Positions 19,254 to 29,719 of a DNA stretch of 64,000 nucleotides are shown in pieces. The number at the start of each line of letters is the position of its first letter. Within the stretch, counting starts at the first letter, position 1. The position numbers and the translations under genes were made by a program. The stretch is from NCBI RefSeq assembly GCF_024199925.1, contig NZ_JANADR010000002.1, positions 1 through 64,000 of the forward strand. The letters run 5' to 3'. This stretch comes from Bradyrhizobium sp. CCGUVB1N3. Lineage in GTDB: Bacteria; Pseudomonadota; Alphaproteobacteria; Rhizobiales; Xanthobacteraceae. Below the pieces are notes generated by a model that was not told the DNA's origin, ran no database searches, and worked only from the letters and a program-made list of their open reading frames with translations.

Positions 19254-19466
19254 TCACCTCGGAACGGCCGCGTACTTGTCCCAGATGAGCCGCAGGCCGG
19301 ATTCGAGGGGCCGCTTGATGTCGAACATCTCGGCGCCATTTTGAAAGTGGAAGACCCTTCGGACACGGTAGGTCGACGGATTTTGGGCGGCCACTTCGTA
19401 CTGGGTGCGGGACAGCCAGAACTGCGTCCGCGCGTGCCCATTGGTGGTCTTGATCTCGAGCCTTCG
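19254..19466 (-). pseudogene. DUF3883-type (NOV_C) domain fragment
   Basis: The minus frame reads LEIKTTNGHARTQFWLSRTQ, then YEVAAQNPSTYRVRRVFHFQ, then GLRLIWDKYAAVPR and stop. This is the restriction-enzyme-like DUF3883 domain (iEVKTT...FwlsrnE...a....Yrl.RV), usually the C-terminal domain of large helicase or defence proteins. Upstream of 19466 the frame closes at once, so the rest of the gene is lost. Confidence 0.6.
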
Positions 19467-19469
19467 ACT

Positions 19470-19736
19470 GCTCGCGCCGCTGCGCTATCTCCAGATCCGT
19501 CATCCGGAAAAACGCAAATACGACATCATCATTCCGGCTGTCGTTGGCGTCGCCGGTTGGGCTATCTACATGGTGATTGATCCGAGGCCGGCACTCTTTG
19601 GCGATGCGGGTCTGCTGCGCTTTGCGCGCGACCTGCTCATCATGGCGGTGCCGTCCATGATCGGCGCGCTGGCTGCCGTTTCGATGGGAGCTCCCGGCCC
19701 GAACCTTGATCGCCGGCCGATCGGCGCCGCCGGCGC
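19470..19736 (+). pseudogene. Membrane-protein fragment
   Basis: Continuous hydrophobic coding sequence: IRHPEKRKYDIIIPAVVGVA, then GWAIYMV, and after DPRPALFGDAG a second segment, LLIMAVPSMIGALAAVSMGA. Two membrane helices are plausible, perhaps a phage or island protein. It abuts the DUF3883 fragment on the left and runs into antisense of another fragment on the right; no start or stop of its own is visible. Confidence 0.4.
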
Positions 19737-19737
19737 G

Positions 19738-19815
19738 AAGCTGAGTGCCGAACAACGGCTCGCCGTCGCCGAGCGCCTCGACGATTTGCTTCAGCTCGTC
19801 CGCGAAAGTGCTCAC
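19738..19815 (-). pseudogene. N-terminal stub of a small gene after the terminase-like gene
   Basis: GTG at 19815 overlaps the preceding stop as GTGA and encodes MSTFADELKQIVEALGDGEP followed by LFGTQL. Beyond about 19738 the frame is only antisense of the membrane fragment, so the gene appears cut off after about 26 codons. The tight overlap suggests it was once the next gene of a phage operon. Confidence 0.4.
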
Positions 19816-20384
19816 ACCGACGATCCGCGATCCGGATCGAATTCCGCTTCGATCAGCTCGGGCAGGGCGGCGGCATCGTCGCGCAATTTGCGCGCCGCGC
19901 GCGAGCGCACACCGCGGAATTCGGCGCGCAGGACATGCAGGATGTCACGCTGTGGCAGCGCGAACCTCGCGGCGATCTCGGGCAACGCGCCGTCGACGAT
20001 CGATACGGCGCGGCCGGCGATTTTTGCCAACTCGGCACGCGCCGCTTCCTCCTCCGCGCGCCGCCGGTTCTCACGCTCCAGCGCCTCGAGGCGCCCGCGC
20101 TTGAACGCCTCCTCGAGCGCCGCCGAGGAGCTCGCCGGCGCGGCAACTGCCGCGGCTGGCGCGATTTGCTCGGCCGCCTGCGCCGCCGACGCGTCCAGCC
20201 TGGTCGCGAGGCCATTGCCGGTACGCTGGACTAGATCGAGCCGCTGCCGCAGCTGCTCGTCGGCAACCGCTATGCGGATCTTGGCCCTCGGCCCTTGTCC
20301 GTCGAGCGCATCACCGTCGATCTTGCCATCGGAGATCCATTGCGAAATGCTGCCAAGCCAGTCTGCTGGCGATCCTCGATCCAC
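19812..20384 (-). CDS. Phage small-terminase-like (Nu1-type) DNA-binding protein
   Basis: About 190 residues. The N-terminus resembles a helix-turn-helix: ADWLGSISQWISDGKIDGDA followed by RAKIRIAVADEQLRQRLD and GNGLATRLD. This resembles Nu1-type terminase small subunits and related prophage DNA-binding proteins. A long Ala/Glu/Arg-rich helical middle and a helical C-terminus follow. The start is uncertain: TTG 20390 or GTG 20384, both without a good ribosome-binding site. It would recognise phage DNA for packaging if the family call is right. No large terminase is seen. Confidence 0.5.
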   Translation of the reverse strand: MDRGSPADWLGSISQWISDGKIDGDALDGQGPRAKIRIAVADEQLRQRLDLVQRTGNGLATRLDASAAQAAEQIAPAAAVAAPASSSAALEEAFKRGRLEALERENRRRAEEEAARAELAKIAGRAVSIVDGALPEIAARFALPQRDILHVLRAEFRGVRSRAARKLRDDAAALPELIEAEFDPDRGSSV

Positions 20385-20549
20385 AGCCAATCGCTTCGTG
20401 CGGGGCGTGCGCGAAGGCGAGCAGCTGCGGCGTCATGTAGTACGGATACGGTTCAGCAACTGTTAACTATCCGCCGCACGCAAGCCGCCTTCTTGGAACT
20501 TCGGCATTGTGCTCGCATTGCGCCCCAACAACCCTAAGGGGACGACGCA

Positions 20550-20753
20550 GTGCAACATCCAATCCGAGACTTATGCCAGCCGAGCGCGCTCCTCGCGAGC
20601 CTCGCTTTCTGCGCCGCTTGGTTTGTGACAGCGAGTTTCAATGATGATCTCGCCAGGCTCGTCCTTGCAATGGCGGTTTCGAGCTGGGTAGCTATCGGTT
20701 CGGGCATTATTGGTTTTGTATTGCTGCAGGTTCAACAGCAGCAGTCGCGATAG
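20550..20753 (+). CDS. Hypothetical small membrane protein
   Basis: 67 residues starting at a GTG, with two hydrophobic segments, LLASLAFCAAWFVTASF and LVLAMAVSSWVAIGSGIIGF, followed by a Gln-rich tail. No family recognised; coding status rests on the hydrophobic pattern alone. The following 20754-21109 holds no supported gene. Confidence 0.4.
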   Translation: MQHPIRDLCQPSALLASLAFCAAWFVTASFNDDLARLVLAMAVSSWVAIGSGIIGFVLLQVQQQQSR

Positions 20754-21109
20754 CTTCCAGCGGCTACACTCGCCGTTCGCGCGCTGGCGAATGCGGGCGC
20801 GCACCGCGATGCGGTGCTTGCCGCCCGCCTCTGATGTAGGCCTTCCAGTGCGCAAAGCGCTGAACGTGTTCGACGTTTTAGCGTCGAAGGATGCGCCAGC
20901 AGTGTTGTTAAACCATCGGTCCTCGCCGTAGCAACCACTGTCAAAACGCCATTCGAAGTTGCCCCTCATATTGTCTCAGATGAGAACATTTACCGAAGCG
21001 AATTACCGTTTCTACCCGGATCCGGCTTGCCGCGCGCCCGAGCAAGCTGCTCGCGGAGCGCGCCTTCCATAGCGCTGTAGCGAGCGAGCGGGTTGAGGCG
21101 ACGGCCGAC

Positions 21110-21203
21110 GCTGAGGCTGAGGCTGAGGCTGAGGCTGAGGCTGAGGCTGAGGCTGAGGCTGAGGCTGAGGCTGAGGCTGAGGCTGAGGCTGAGGCTGAGG
21201 CTG
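21110..21203. repeat. Hexanucleotide microsatellite (GCTGAG)n, about 15.6 units
   Basis: 94 bases of perfect GCTGAG repeat. Any frame through it gives a two-residue repeat (Ser-Ala on the minus strand; Leu-Arg on the plus strand). No gene is visible whose product would explain it. Confidence 0.97.
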
Positions 21204-21436
21204 TCAATCGGCCCTTTAATTGCGGGTTGTTGTCAAGATGCCATTCTTTCTCTTCAGTGGCAGGCCGGTAGCGATTGCTCCGTTGGAGCTGGTCGGGTTC
21301 CGAGCCGATCATTAATCGGTCGGGGCTCGGGCCTGCGCCAGAACCCGGCAGGCGCCGGCTCTCGATCACGCCTGCCGGCGATACCGTCCTCAAGCTTTCC
21401 ACGAGATCGTCGATGTGGGTGTAGAGCGTGGCGGAA

Positions 21437-22135
21437 GGCGCCGATGAAATGCAAACCGTCGCTCGCAGCAACGAGTGCCGGCCGCTTAAACTCTAACCCC
21501 TGAGGAGCCAGCCCCTCCTTTCCCGAGCCGCCTAATTAGCCTCAAATCATTTGACGACGGAGAACGGTTACGCCGCTTGTGCGGCGCCAGCAACCGGTCG
21601 GCTCTCTGTTGAGATGTTTCGTTGTCGTGCAACACCTCGAGGCTGCAGACGCGAGCGATCGCCACGGCGCGGCGCGAGATTCGCTGATGATTCATGGATT
21701 TTGCTTTTAGCTCTGATACCGGTAGCGGACTGGCTGCCGGGGTTCAGAAACCGCAATCGCGAACAGCCAATGTGCTCTTGGGGGGCGTGCCCCTTGGACA
21801 TGGGCGCACCGTCTCACCGAACGGGGCTGTTAGAGCGCTGGCCCATTGATGGCCACTGATGCCATCTTGCTCGGGTTTCCTTGGGTTTCTGAGGCCCAAC
21901 CCTAAGGTTGCATACAACCCAAGCGTTTGCAACAGTCATTTTCTACTCGAAGCGCGACGAAACCGCGCGCGCTCGTAAACGGTTCAAGGCTCGACGCTGA
22001 CGGAAGACACGTTGGTCGATGAGGAATAGTTCGTGATCCCTTGGGTTTTCGTGCCCACGGTTGCGCTCGGCCTTACAAACCCGAATTGCTCAAGCTCCTC
22101 CCGAAAGCGCGGACAACGAACCTGCAAACCGTGCT
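21437..22135. repeat. ~0.7 kb dispersed repeat, copy 1
   Basis: Nearly identical to 34248-34930 in the same orientation, starting GGCGCCGATGAAATGC in both and diverging after GCAAACCGTGCT. Scattered substitutions and a few short indels separate the copies. A 69-codon minus frame (21486-21695) is conserved between copies, but I recognise no transposase or RNA gene. Confidence 0.9.
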
Positions 22136-22228
22136 GCCGTGGCTCTACTGCACCTACCATCAAAAGCCCGACACGGACATAGACGCAAAAGACGGCGAAC
22201 AACCGTCAGTCCAACGCGGCGGGCGTGA

Positions 22229-22435
22229 TCAGACCCGCAGGTTTTCAGCGCTGTTCTTGCCACGCTTGGGGTCGACTTTGACTTCATAAGAAATCTTTTG
22301 GCCTTCTGCCAACCCAGAGAGTCTAGCGCGTTCTACGGCGCTAATGTGGACAAAAATGTCGTTTCCGCCGTCGTCTGGAGCGATAAATCCGTACCCCTTT
22401 TGATCATTGAACCACTTCACAGTACCTGTTGCCAT
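22229..22435 (-). CDS. cspA: Cold-shock protein, CspA family
   Basis: 68 residues: MATGTVKWFNDQKGYGFIAP, then DIFVHISAVERA and EGQKISYEV. The RNP1 (KGYGFI) and RNP2 (DIFVHIS) motifs that bind single-stranded nucleic acid are intact. These small OB-fold proteins act as RNA chaperones. The frame is open upstream to 22504, but the ATG at 22435 is the family start and has AGGA about ten bases before it. A long leader could precede it, as is usual for csp genes, but none can be delimited here. Confidence 0.93.
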   Translation of the reverse strand: MATGTVKWFNDQKGYGFIAPDDGGNDIFVHISAVERARLSGLAEGQKISYEVKVDPKRGKNSAENLRV

Positions 22436-22504
22436 ACGATCACGTCCTTTGCCGCTGCGCCCAGTCCGAGCGCGGGTGGGTAATGGTGCCGAGAAACAGA
22501 GCAA

Positions 22505-23179
22505 TTGGCGTGCCGGACCGAAAATGCTGATCCCACAGTGATGGTGAGCATCGGGTCGACGTCAATGGACGCAAAGCTGACAACCGTGCGCGACTGCTAA
22601 CATTCTCAGGCTAGCTCGATCAGTGTCGATTACTCGAAGGCATCACACGGCGGGATCGGTAAACGTCCGGTTCGCCTCACTGGGCTCCCATCACCCGCCG
22701 CTCCGGATCAGATCGGTACGTCTTCGAGACCAGCACAGAACGCCGAGTTCTCGATGAATGACATCGAATGTGAATCGGCGATTGCCGCGAGGTTCTGCAA
22801 CGGCATGATGCGAGCGCCGTGTGCGGCAGTTGAATGTGCTCGACCCGATTAGCTCGCATATAACCGGGTTGTCTTAGGCTGGTCGCGCAGAAGGTTGACG
22901 CCGGTGTCGTCGTATTCATCCGTGTCAGGTCGATGACACAATATCCGCAACTCGACGCTGAGCCGCGGGGCTCGCACCAGCGAGACTGCACCTTTCTGTC
23001 GCCATTAAAGCTTTCACTGCGCAACTTTTTCAGGTGGCACACTCATTGCTAGTTAGGTCCCAGATCCCTGCTGGAATGAACGCGTTTGCGGCCGCCGGCG
23101 GACACCAGCCCAGCGCCGCACTGGTCATTAGGCGGCGGGGATGGCTGCGCGGCGTCGCCAGCTCAGCAGGAGGAGAATC
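22505..23179. other. Gap of ~0.7 kb without a supported gene
   Basis: Several overlapping short frames but none with recognisable protein sequence or a convincing start. It probably holds the cspA promoter on the minus strand and that of the DUF1842-linked pair on the plus strand near its right end. Confidence 0.4.
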
Positions 23180-23527
23180 ATGGGTTTCTATCAGACGGAG
23201 CCGTTTAACACGGCAAAAGCCAGCTTCATCCACGGACCCGACGGATTCGGGCTATTTCTGGTCGAGGTTGAGGGTGATGCGCCGAACTTCACGACAGGAA
23301 TTGCCCTAGTGCGCGATCCGCATTGGGTCGGCGGCCTGAAGATCGACGTGATGGGCTGGACGGGACCGCTCGGTGAAGGGTCCACGCCCTTTGCGGTCAA
23401 GGGCAGCTTCCCCGGCCATTATGTGCCGCAAATCGTCGTGTCCGGTAGCAATGGCACGCGCCTGATTCCGGTGAAGGCGATCCCGGCGGAAGAATCTGAC
23501 GACTACGTGCGGCAGTTGGCCGGATGA
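23180..23527 (+). CDS. Hypothetical protein paired with a DUF1842 gene
   Basis: 115 residues beginning MGFYQTEPFNTAKASFIHGP. The protein is beta-rich: FLVEVEGDAPNFTTGIALV, then GGLKIDVMGWTGPL and PQIVVSGSNGTRLIPVKAIP. GGAGGAG lies four bases before the ATG, fixing this start although the frame is open further upstream. It is followed after 49 bases by the DUF1842 gene on the same strand, so both probably form one transcript. I recognise no family; strand spacing suggests a small beta-sandwich. Confidence 0.75.
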   Translation: MGFYQTEPFNTAKASFIHGPDGFGLFLVEVEGDAPNFTTGIALVRDPHWVGGLKIDVMGWTGPLGEGSTPFAVKGSFPGHYVPQIVVSGSNGTRLIPVKAIPAEESDDYVRQLAG

Positions 23528-23576
23528 CCACAGCCGATCACCCGATCAATCCCCTTAAATAGGAAAGGATAGCTCT

Positions 23577-24020
23577 ATGCCGGATACGACAACCAAAGAC
23601 CACGTCGGATTGTTTCACGCCTGCTATCAGATTGGCGAAAGCCGCCCCGGAGGCAGAATCTTCAAGCTGGATCTGGTTGTCGACACGCCGAACAGGCGGA
23701 TCCAAGGCTTCGGCAGCATCACCCAAGCTGTTAATCCGCCGCTCGATGTCACCACCTCCCTGCAAGGCAATTACAGCCAGCTGCCGACGCTCCCGCCGGC
23801 TCCGGCACTACTTCTAGTACTCCTTACTGGCTACCCGCCAATCCACTGGCCGACGCATGGCGGGCTTGGACCGCAGATTCTGCCCAACGTCGATCTGCGC
23901 ATGACCCTGGTCCCGAACTGGCAATCGGGAATCGCCTCCTACCGCTATCGCAGCGGCCACGGCGATTGGCAGGAGATCGAGGCCGCGCCGGTCAAGCTGG
24001 TGTCTCCAGCCATCGCATGA
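23577..24020 (+). CDS. DUF1842 domain protein
   Basis: 147 residues: VGLFHACYQIGESRPGGRIF, then LDLVVDTPNRRIQGFGSITQ, then AVNPPLDVTTSLQGNY and LVLLTGYPPIHWP. This is the DUF1842 pattern (vGLFhv.y.iG....v..l.l.vdTp...v.GfG.itqAvnPPLd..t.l.G.y), and the length fits the domain. Function unknown; related proteins are small and soluble. ATG follows AGGAAAGGATAGCTCT. Partner of the preceding gene. The next sequence downstream is an unrelated IS21 remnant. Confidence 0.8.
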   Translation: MPDTTTKDHVGLFHACYQIGESRPGGRIFKLDLVVDTPNRRIQGFGSITQAVNPPLDVTTSLQGNYSQLPTLPPAPALLLVLLTGYPPIHWPTHGGLGPQILPNVDLRMTLVPNWQSGIASYRYRSGHGDWQEIEAAPVKLVSPAIA

Positions 24021-26199
<2,179 letters not shown>

Positions 26200-26316
26200 T
26201 GGCGCCACCGACCTGATTCGGTGACGCTGCCCCAGTCATCGGCGCGGAATCCTCCGGTAACATTCTCGGTGAGGCAATGCGGCAAGAGCTTTGTTGGCCC
26301 TGATTGTCGCGGAGCG

Positions 26317-26487
26317 TCAATCAGAGACGGTTTTGAGTGTCGCGTGCGATGGCGGCCGTCCGGGACCGCGTTTTCGTTCGAGCGCCGTCCGCCTACGATA
26401 GCTCTCGACGTTCATCTCGACGATGGTGGCGTGGTGAACGAGGCGATCGATGGCGGCGAGGGTCATGGCGAGGTCACCGAACACTAC
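26317..26487 (-). pseudogene. istB: IstB (IS21 helper ATPase), 3' end separated by an insertion
   Basis: Reads VVFGDLAMTLAAIDRLVHHA, then TIVEMNVESYRRR and a Pro/Arg tail, ending TGA. It continues exactly the IstB frame broken at 29093, so the two pieces are one gene split by the 2.6 kb recombinase element. Confidence 0.85.
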
Positions 26488-26498
26488 AGAGTGCCCCT

Positions 26499-27002
26499 AT
26501 TCTTGACCGGGTCGTATCTCACGTCACGATCACCGACCCGCATCATTTTCTGTTCGGGCACCGGCTTGAAGTGCTGAAGGAGCGGTCGGGACGTGGTCCC
26601 GCCTACGTTGTTGTCGCGCTGCCGGACGGACGACGGCGGGGAGTTCGGATCGCGTCGACGGACCTTGCCGAGACGTCGATCACTTCCTGCCCGAACGCGG
26701 CCGATCTGCCGCGCATCAGTGTGCGTACGCTGATCCCATTGATGCAACATTTGAGCGCGAGTCTGGGCCTTCTCAACGAGAAGGTGATTCGCGATGACCC
26801 ACCGACCGCTTCCAGGTCACGTTGCGTATCGACCCCTGCCGACGTTGGCAAATCCCTCCGGCCATCCGACAGCCGACATTCCGCGCCTTTGGCCGAATCT
26901 GTCGACCGCGACGCAAACGCAGATTGCTCAAACAATCGCCGCGCTGATGCGGCGAATGCAAGCGATCCCCGGCACGCCCGGAAGGGGACTGGGTCGTGCT
27001 GA
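26499..27002 (+). CDS. DUF5372-like small protein, first gene of the recombinase module
   Basis: Reads VVSHVTITDPHHFLFGHRLE, then VLKERSGRGPAYVVVALPDG, similar to small proteins (annotated in my recollection as DUF5372) encoded ahead of large serine recombinases. The frame stays open to 27002, running the whole length of the next small ORF and seven bases into the recombinase gene. No good ATG/GTG start lies at its left end, so the start is uncertain. Role unknown; perhaps a recombination accessory. Confidence 0.5.
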   Translation: MLDRVVSHVTITDPHHFLFGHRLEVLKERSGRGPAYVVVALPDGRRRGVRIASTDLAETSITSCPNAADLPRISVRTLIPLMQHLSASLGLLNEKVIRDDPPTASRSRCVSTPADVGKSLRPSDSRHSAPLAESVDRDANADCSNNRRADAANASDPRHARKGTGSC

Positions 27003-27021
27003 TCAGATCGAACATCGCTGA
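26794..27021 (+). CDS. Small accessory ORF of the recombinase module
   Basis: About 75 residues, MTHRPLPGHVAYRPLPTLAN, then LWPNLSTATQTQIAQTIAAL and MRRM, ending 26 bases inside the recombinase gene. The helical block around WP.L....Q.....A.L.RRM is what I associate with small ORFs in this position. It overlaps the DUF5372-like frame throughout, so at least one of the two may not be translated as drawn. Confidence 0.45.
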   Translation: MTHRPLPGHVAYRPLPTLANPSGHPTADIPRLWPNLSTATQTQIAQTIAALMRRMQAIPGTPGRGLGRADQIEHR

Positions 27022-29077
27022 CGAGCGGCTCACGACCGCACACCGAGCCAAGTTGGCCTACGTCTACGTGCGGCAGTCATCCGTGAACCAGGTGCGCCAA
27101 CATCAGGAGAGCACCGAGCTGCAGTACCGCCTTGTCGATCGTGCCATCGGTCTGGGCTGGCCGCCTGAGCGCGTCCAGGTGATTGACGAGGATCTGGGCA
27201 AATCCGGCGCTGGCGGCGTGGATCGCCATGGTTTCCAGAAGCTCATCGCCGAGATCGGCCTTGGCAACGCAGGTCTTGTGGTGAGTCTCGACGCTTCTCG
27301 CTTGGCCCGCAACAACCGGGAGTGCTCGGTATTCGGTGTGCTCATTGCGGATGGCGAGCGGCTTTACGATCCACGCGCCTACCACGACCGCTTGCTGTTG
27401 GGCTTGTCCGGCATCATGAGCGAGGCGGAGTTGCATCAACTTCGGATGCGCCTTCACCAAGGGGAGCGCCAGAAGGCGGCGCGGGGCGAACTGCGGCTAC
27501 CTCTGCCAGCCGGGCTCGCCTACGATCGAGCAGGCATGATTATTCTCAATCCCGATGAGGAGGTGCAGGCTCGTCTGCATCTCGTGTTCGCCAAGTTCCG
27601 GGAACTGCAAAGCGCTCGCCGTGTGATGCGTTACTTGGACAGGAACGGATTGTTCTTGCCGGCTCGACCGCTGCTTGGACCGTCTCCACACGAGATCGTC
27701 TGGCGTGCGCCAGATAGTACACGCGTCCTTAATATCCTTCAGAATCCGGCCTATGCTGGCGCTTATGTTTATGGCCGCCGGCAAAAGGATCCGAGCCGAT
27801 GCCGGCCGGGATCGCTGACGGGAACGGTCAAGGTGGCGATCGCGGATTGGGCGGTATGCCTCCACGCCGCTCACCCAGGCTATATCGGCTGGGAGGAGTT
27901 CATGGCCAACCAGGGGCGACTGGCGGATAACATCTGCCGCTTTGAGGCAGGACACTCGGGTGTACCGCGCAAGGGGGCAGCCCTGTTGCAGGGAATTGGG
28001 ATTTGCGGTCGTTGTGGACGGCGCATGAGCATGCGCTACACGGGCCCGAATGCCGACTATCCGGTCTATTGCTGCCGCTCGGATCGGGACCAGCAAGGCA
28101 GTGCGATGTGCCAGGAAGTCCGGGCCTTGGCGGTTGACGCGCTGGTCGAGCGGATGGTCCTCGATGCTCTGGTGCCGGATCAGATTGAGATCGCAATCGC
28201 AGCCGCGGGCCAACTGGAGCAGGAGAGCCGTCAGCTCGAGCGCCAGTGGGCGCTTCGCGTGGAGCGCGCCCGCTACGACGCCGAGCGCGCTCGGCGTCAG
28301 TATGACGCCGTAGAGCCCGAGAACCGTCTTGTGGCGCGCTCACTCGAGCGGGCTTGGGAGGAGAGGCTGCGCGTCGTCGAGGCGGTCGAGCAGGAGCATG
28401 CGCGTTGGCGCGCGCAAGAGCCGCTTCTGATTGGCCCAGTGGAACGCGCAGGGCTACAAGCGCTCGCCGAGAACCTGCCGCGGATTTGGAACGCGGCGAC
28501 CACGTCGGCAGCTGATCGCAAGCGCATTCTTCGATTTGTCATCCGCCAAGTCGTTCTTGATCAGAAGCGAGCCCAAGGTCAGGTGTGGCTCAAGATCGTC
28601 TGGCAGACCGGCGCAATCAGCGAGCATCACGTGCAACGCCGCGTTCACACCTACCGCGATTACATCGACATTGCTCGATTGCGTCAACGGATCGTCGAGT
28701 TGAACGCTGAACACAAAATGGATGGCGAGATCGCGGCAATACTCAATCAGGAAGGCTTCGTCGCGGCTCGAGGCTGCGACTTCAAAGGCGAGAATGTCTG
28801 GCTATTACGTACCCGCTGGGGCATTCCCACCGTTAAAATCAACGGCGTGGACAAGAATCCGATGCGCTGGCCCGACGGCAGCTTCTCGATTCAGGGCGCA
28901 GCGGCTGAGCTTGGGGTGACCCCGCAGACGGTGTTCGATTATCTCGCGCGGGGATTGCTGGCAGGTCGGCAGCTAACCAAAGGCCAGCCATGGCAGATCG
29001 AGCTCTCAGACGACCAAATCAGTCAGCTTCGTAATCGGGTACGACGCACCAAGCGTTCGAAGAAGGAGGCATCATGA
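26996..29077 (+). CDS. Large serine recombinase, with probable small in-frame deletion in the catalytic domain
   Basis: 693 residues. Resolvase-type catalytic domain: AYVYVRQSSVNQVRQHQEST (nucleophile Ser28/29), then DEDLGKSGAG and ASRLARN. It is followed by the recombinase domain (RVLNILQNPAYAGAYVYGRR) and zinc ribbon (GICGRCGRRMSMRY...CCRS). After SRLARNNRE the next block CSVFGVLIADG follows directly. Relatives, and the copy at 60.4-61.0 kb, have about seven more residues there (W..LLEF), so an in-frame loss is likely and activity is doubtful. GTG start with AAGGGG eight bases upstream. Confidence 0.85.
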   Translation: MLIRSNIADERLTTAHRAKLAYVYVRQSSVNQVRQHQESTELQYRLVDRAIGLGWPPERVQVIDEDLGKSGAGGVDRHGFQKLIAEIGLGNAGLVVSLDASRLARNNRECSVFGVLIADGERLYDPRAYHDRLLLGLSGIMSEAELHQLRMRLHQGERQKAARGELRLPLPAGLAYDRAGMIILNPDEEVQARLHLVFAKFRELQSARRVMRYLDRNGLFLPARPLLGPSPHEIVWRAPDSTRVLNILQNPAYAGAYVYGRRQKDPSRCRPGSLTGTVKVAIADWAVCLHAAHPGYIGWEEFMANQGRLADNICRFEAGHSGVPRKGAALLQGIGICGRCGRRMSMRYTGPNADYPVYCCRSDRDQQGSAMCQEVRALAVDALVERMVLDALVPDQIEIAIAAAGQLEQESRQLERQWALRVERARYDAERARRQYDAVEPENRLVARSLERAWEERLRVVEAVEQEHARWRAQEPLLIGPVERAGLQALAENLPRIWNAATTSAADRKRILRFVIRQVVLDQKRAQGQVWLKIVWQTGAISEHHVQRRVHTYRDYIDIARLRQRIVELNAEHKMDGEIAAILNQEGFVAARGCDFKGENVWLLRTRWGIPTVKINGVDKNPMRWPDGSFSIQGAAAELGVTPQTVFDYLARGLLAGRQLTKGQPWQIELSDDQISQLRNRVRRTKRSKKEAS

Positions 29078-29087
29078 AGTCATTGGC

Positions 29088-29719
29088 TCGCCGAAGACGC
29101 TCGGCCATTCGCCAAAGGCGAGATTGGTGGTCAAAATGACGGAGGCGCGCTCATAAAGCCGGCTGACGAGGTGGAAGAGAAGCTGGCCCCCCGACTGAGC
29201 GAAGGGAAGATATCCAAGTTCGTCCAGAACGATGAAGTCCATCCGGGTCAGATGCTCAGCAAGCCGCCCCTGCCGTCCGCTGCGGGTCTCGGCCTCGAGC
29301 CGGTTGATGAGGTCGACGACATTATAAAATCGTCCCCGGGCTCCGGATCGGATGCAGCTCCTGGCGATTGCGATGGCAAGATGGGTCTTGTCGGTCCCGG
29401 TACCGCCCACCAGCACGACGTTGCGTTGCTGGGCGACGAAGCCGCCGCCGGCGAGATCATTGACGAGCGTCTGATTGATTGGCGTGCCGTCGAACTGGAA
29501 GTCGGCGATGTCCTTGGCAAGCGGCAGCTTGGCGATGGTGAGCTGGTATTTGATCGATCGGGCCTGCTTCTCGTTGATCTCGGCGGTGAGCAGATCTCCG
29601 ACAATGCGCTGGGGTTCATGCTGGCGTTTGACAGCAGTCGCCATGATCTCGTCGAAGGCAGCCTTCATACCGTAGAGCTTGAGCTCGCCCATGAGGTCGA
29701 AGATTTGGGTCCGTTCCAT
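29088..29719 (-). pseudogene. istB: IstB (IS21 helper ATPase), 5' part
   Basis: Begins MERTQIFDLMGELKLYGMKA with AGGAGG 12 bases before the ATG. It has the ATPase Walker A VLVGGTGTDKTHLAIAIA (Asp replaces the usual Gly before KT) and Walker B DFIVLDELGYLPF. It breaks at EWPSVFG where the recombinase element starts, and the missing end is at 26317-26487. The ATG overlaps the istA stop as TAATG. Confidence 0.85.

Larger units (their letters stand above)
26475..29098 (+). mobile_element. Serine-recombinase element inserted in istB
   Basis: About 2.6 kb separating the two istB pieces. A short imperfect direct repeat sits at both ends: TCACCGAACAC at 26474-26484 and TCGCCGAAGAC at 29088-29098, both derived from the istB target (…GVFG…). 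It carries one large serine recombinase and two small upstream ORFs and nothing else. Such elements integrate by strand exchange at a short core, consistent with the absence of inverted ends. Confidence 0.75.

Noticed and set aside
21110..21203. CRISPR array
   Set aside because: Units are six bases with no spacers; no cas genes in the window.
20941..21471. Minus-strand frame with a Ser-Ala repeat across the microsatellite
   Set aside because: The only notable feature is the hexamer repeat itself; flanking residues look non-coding.
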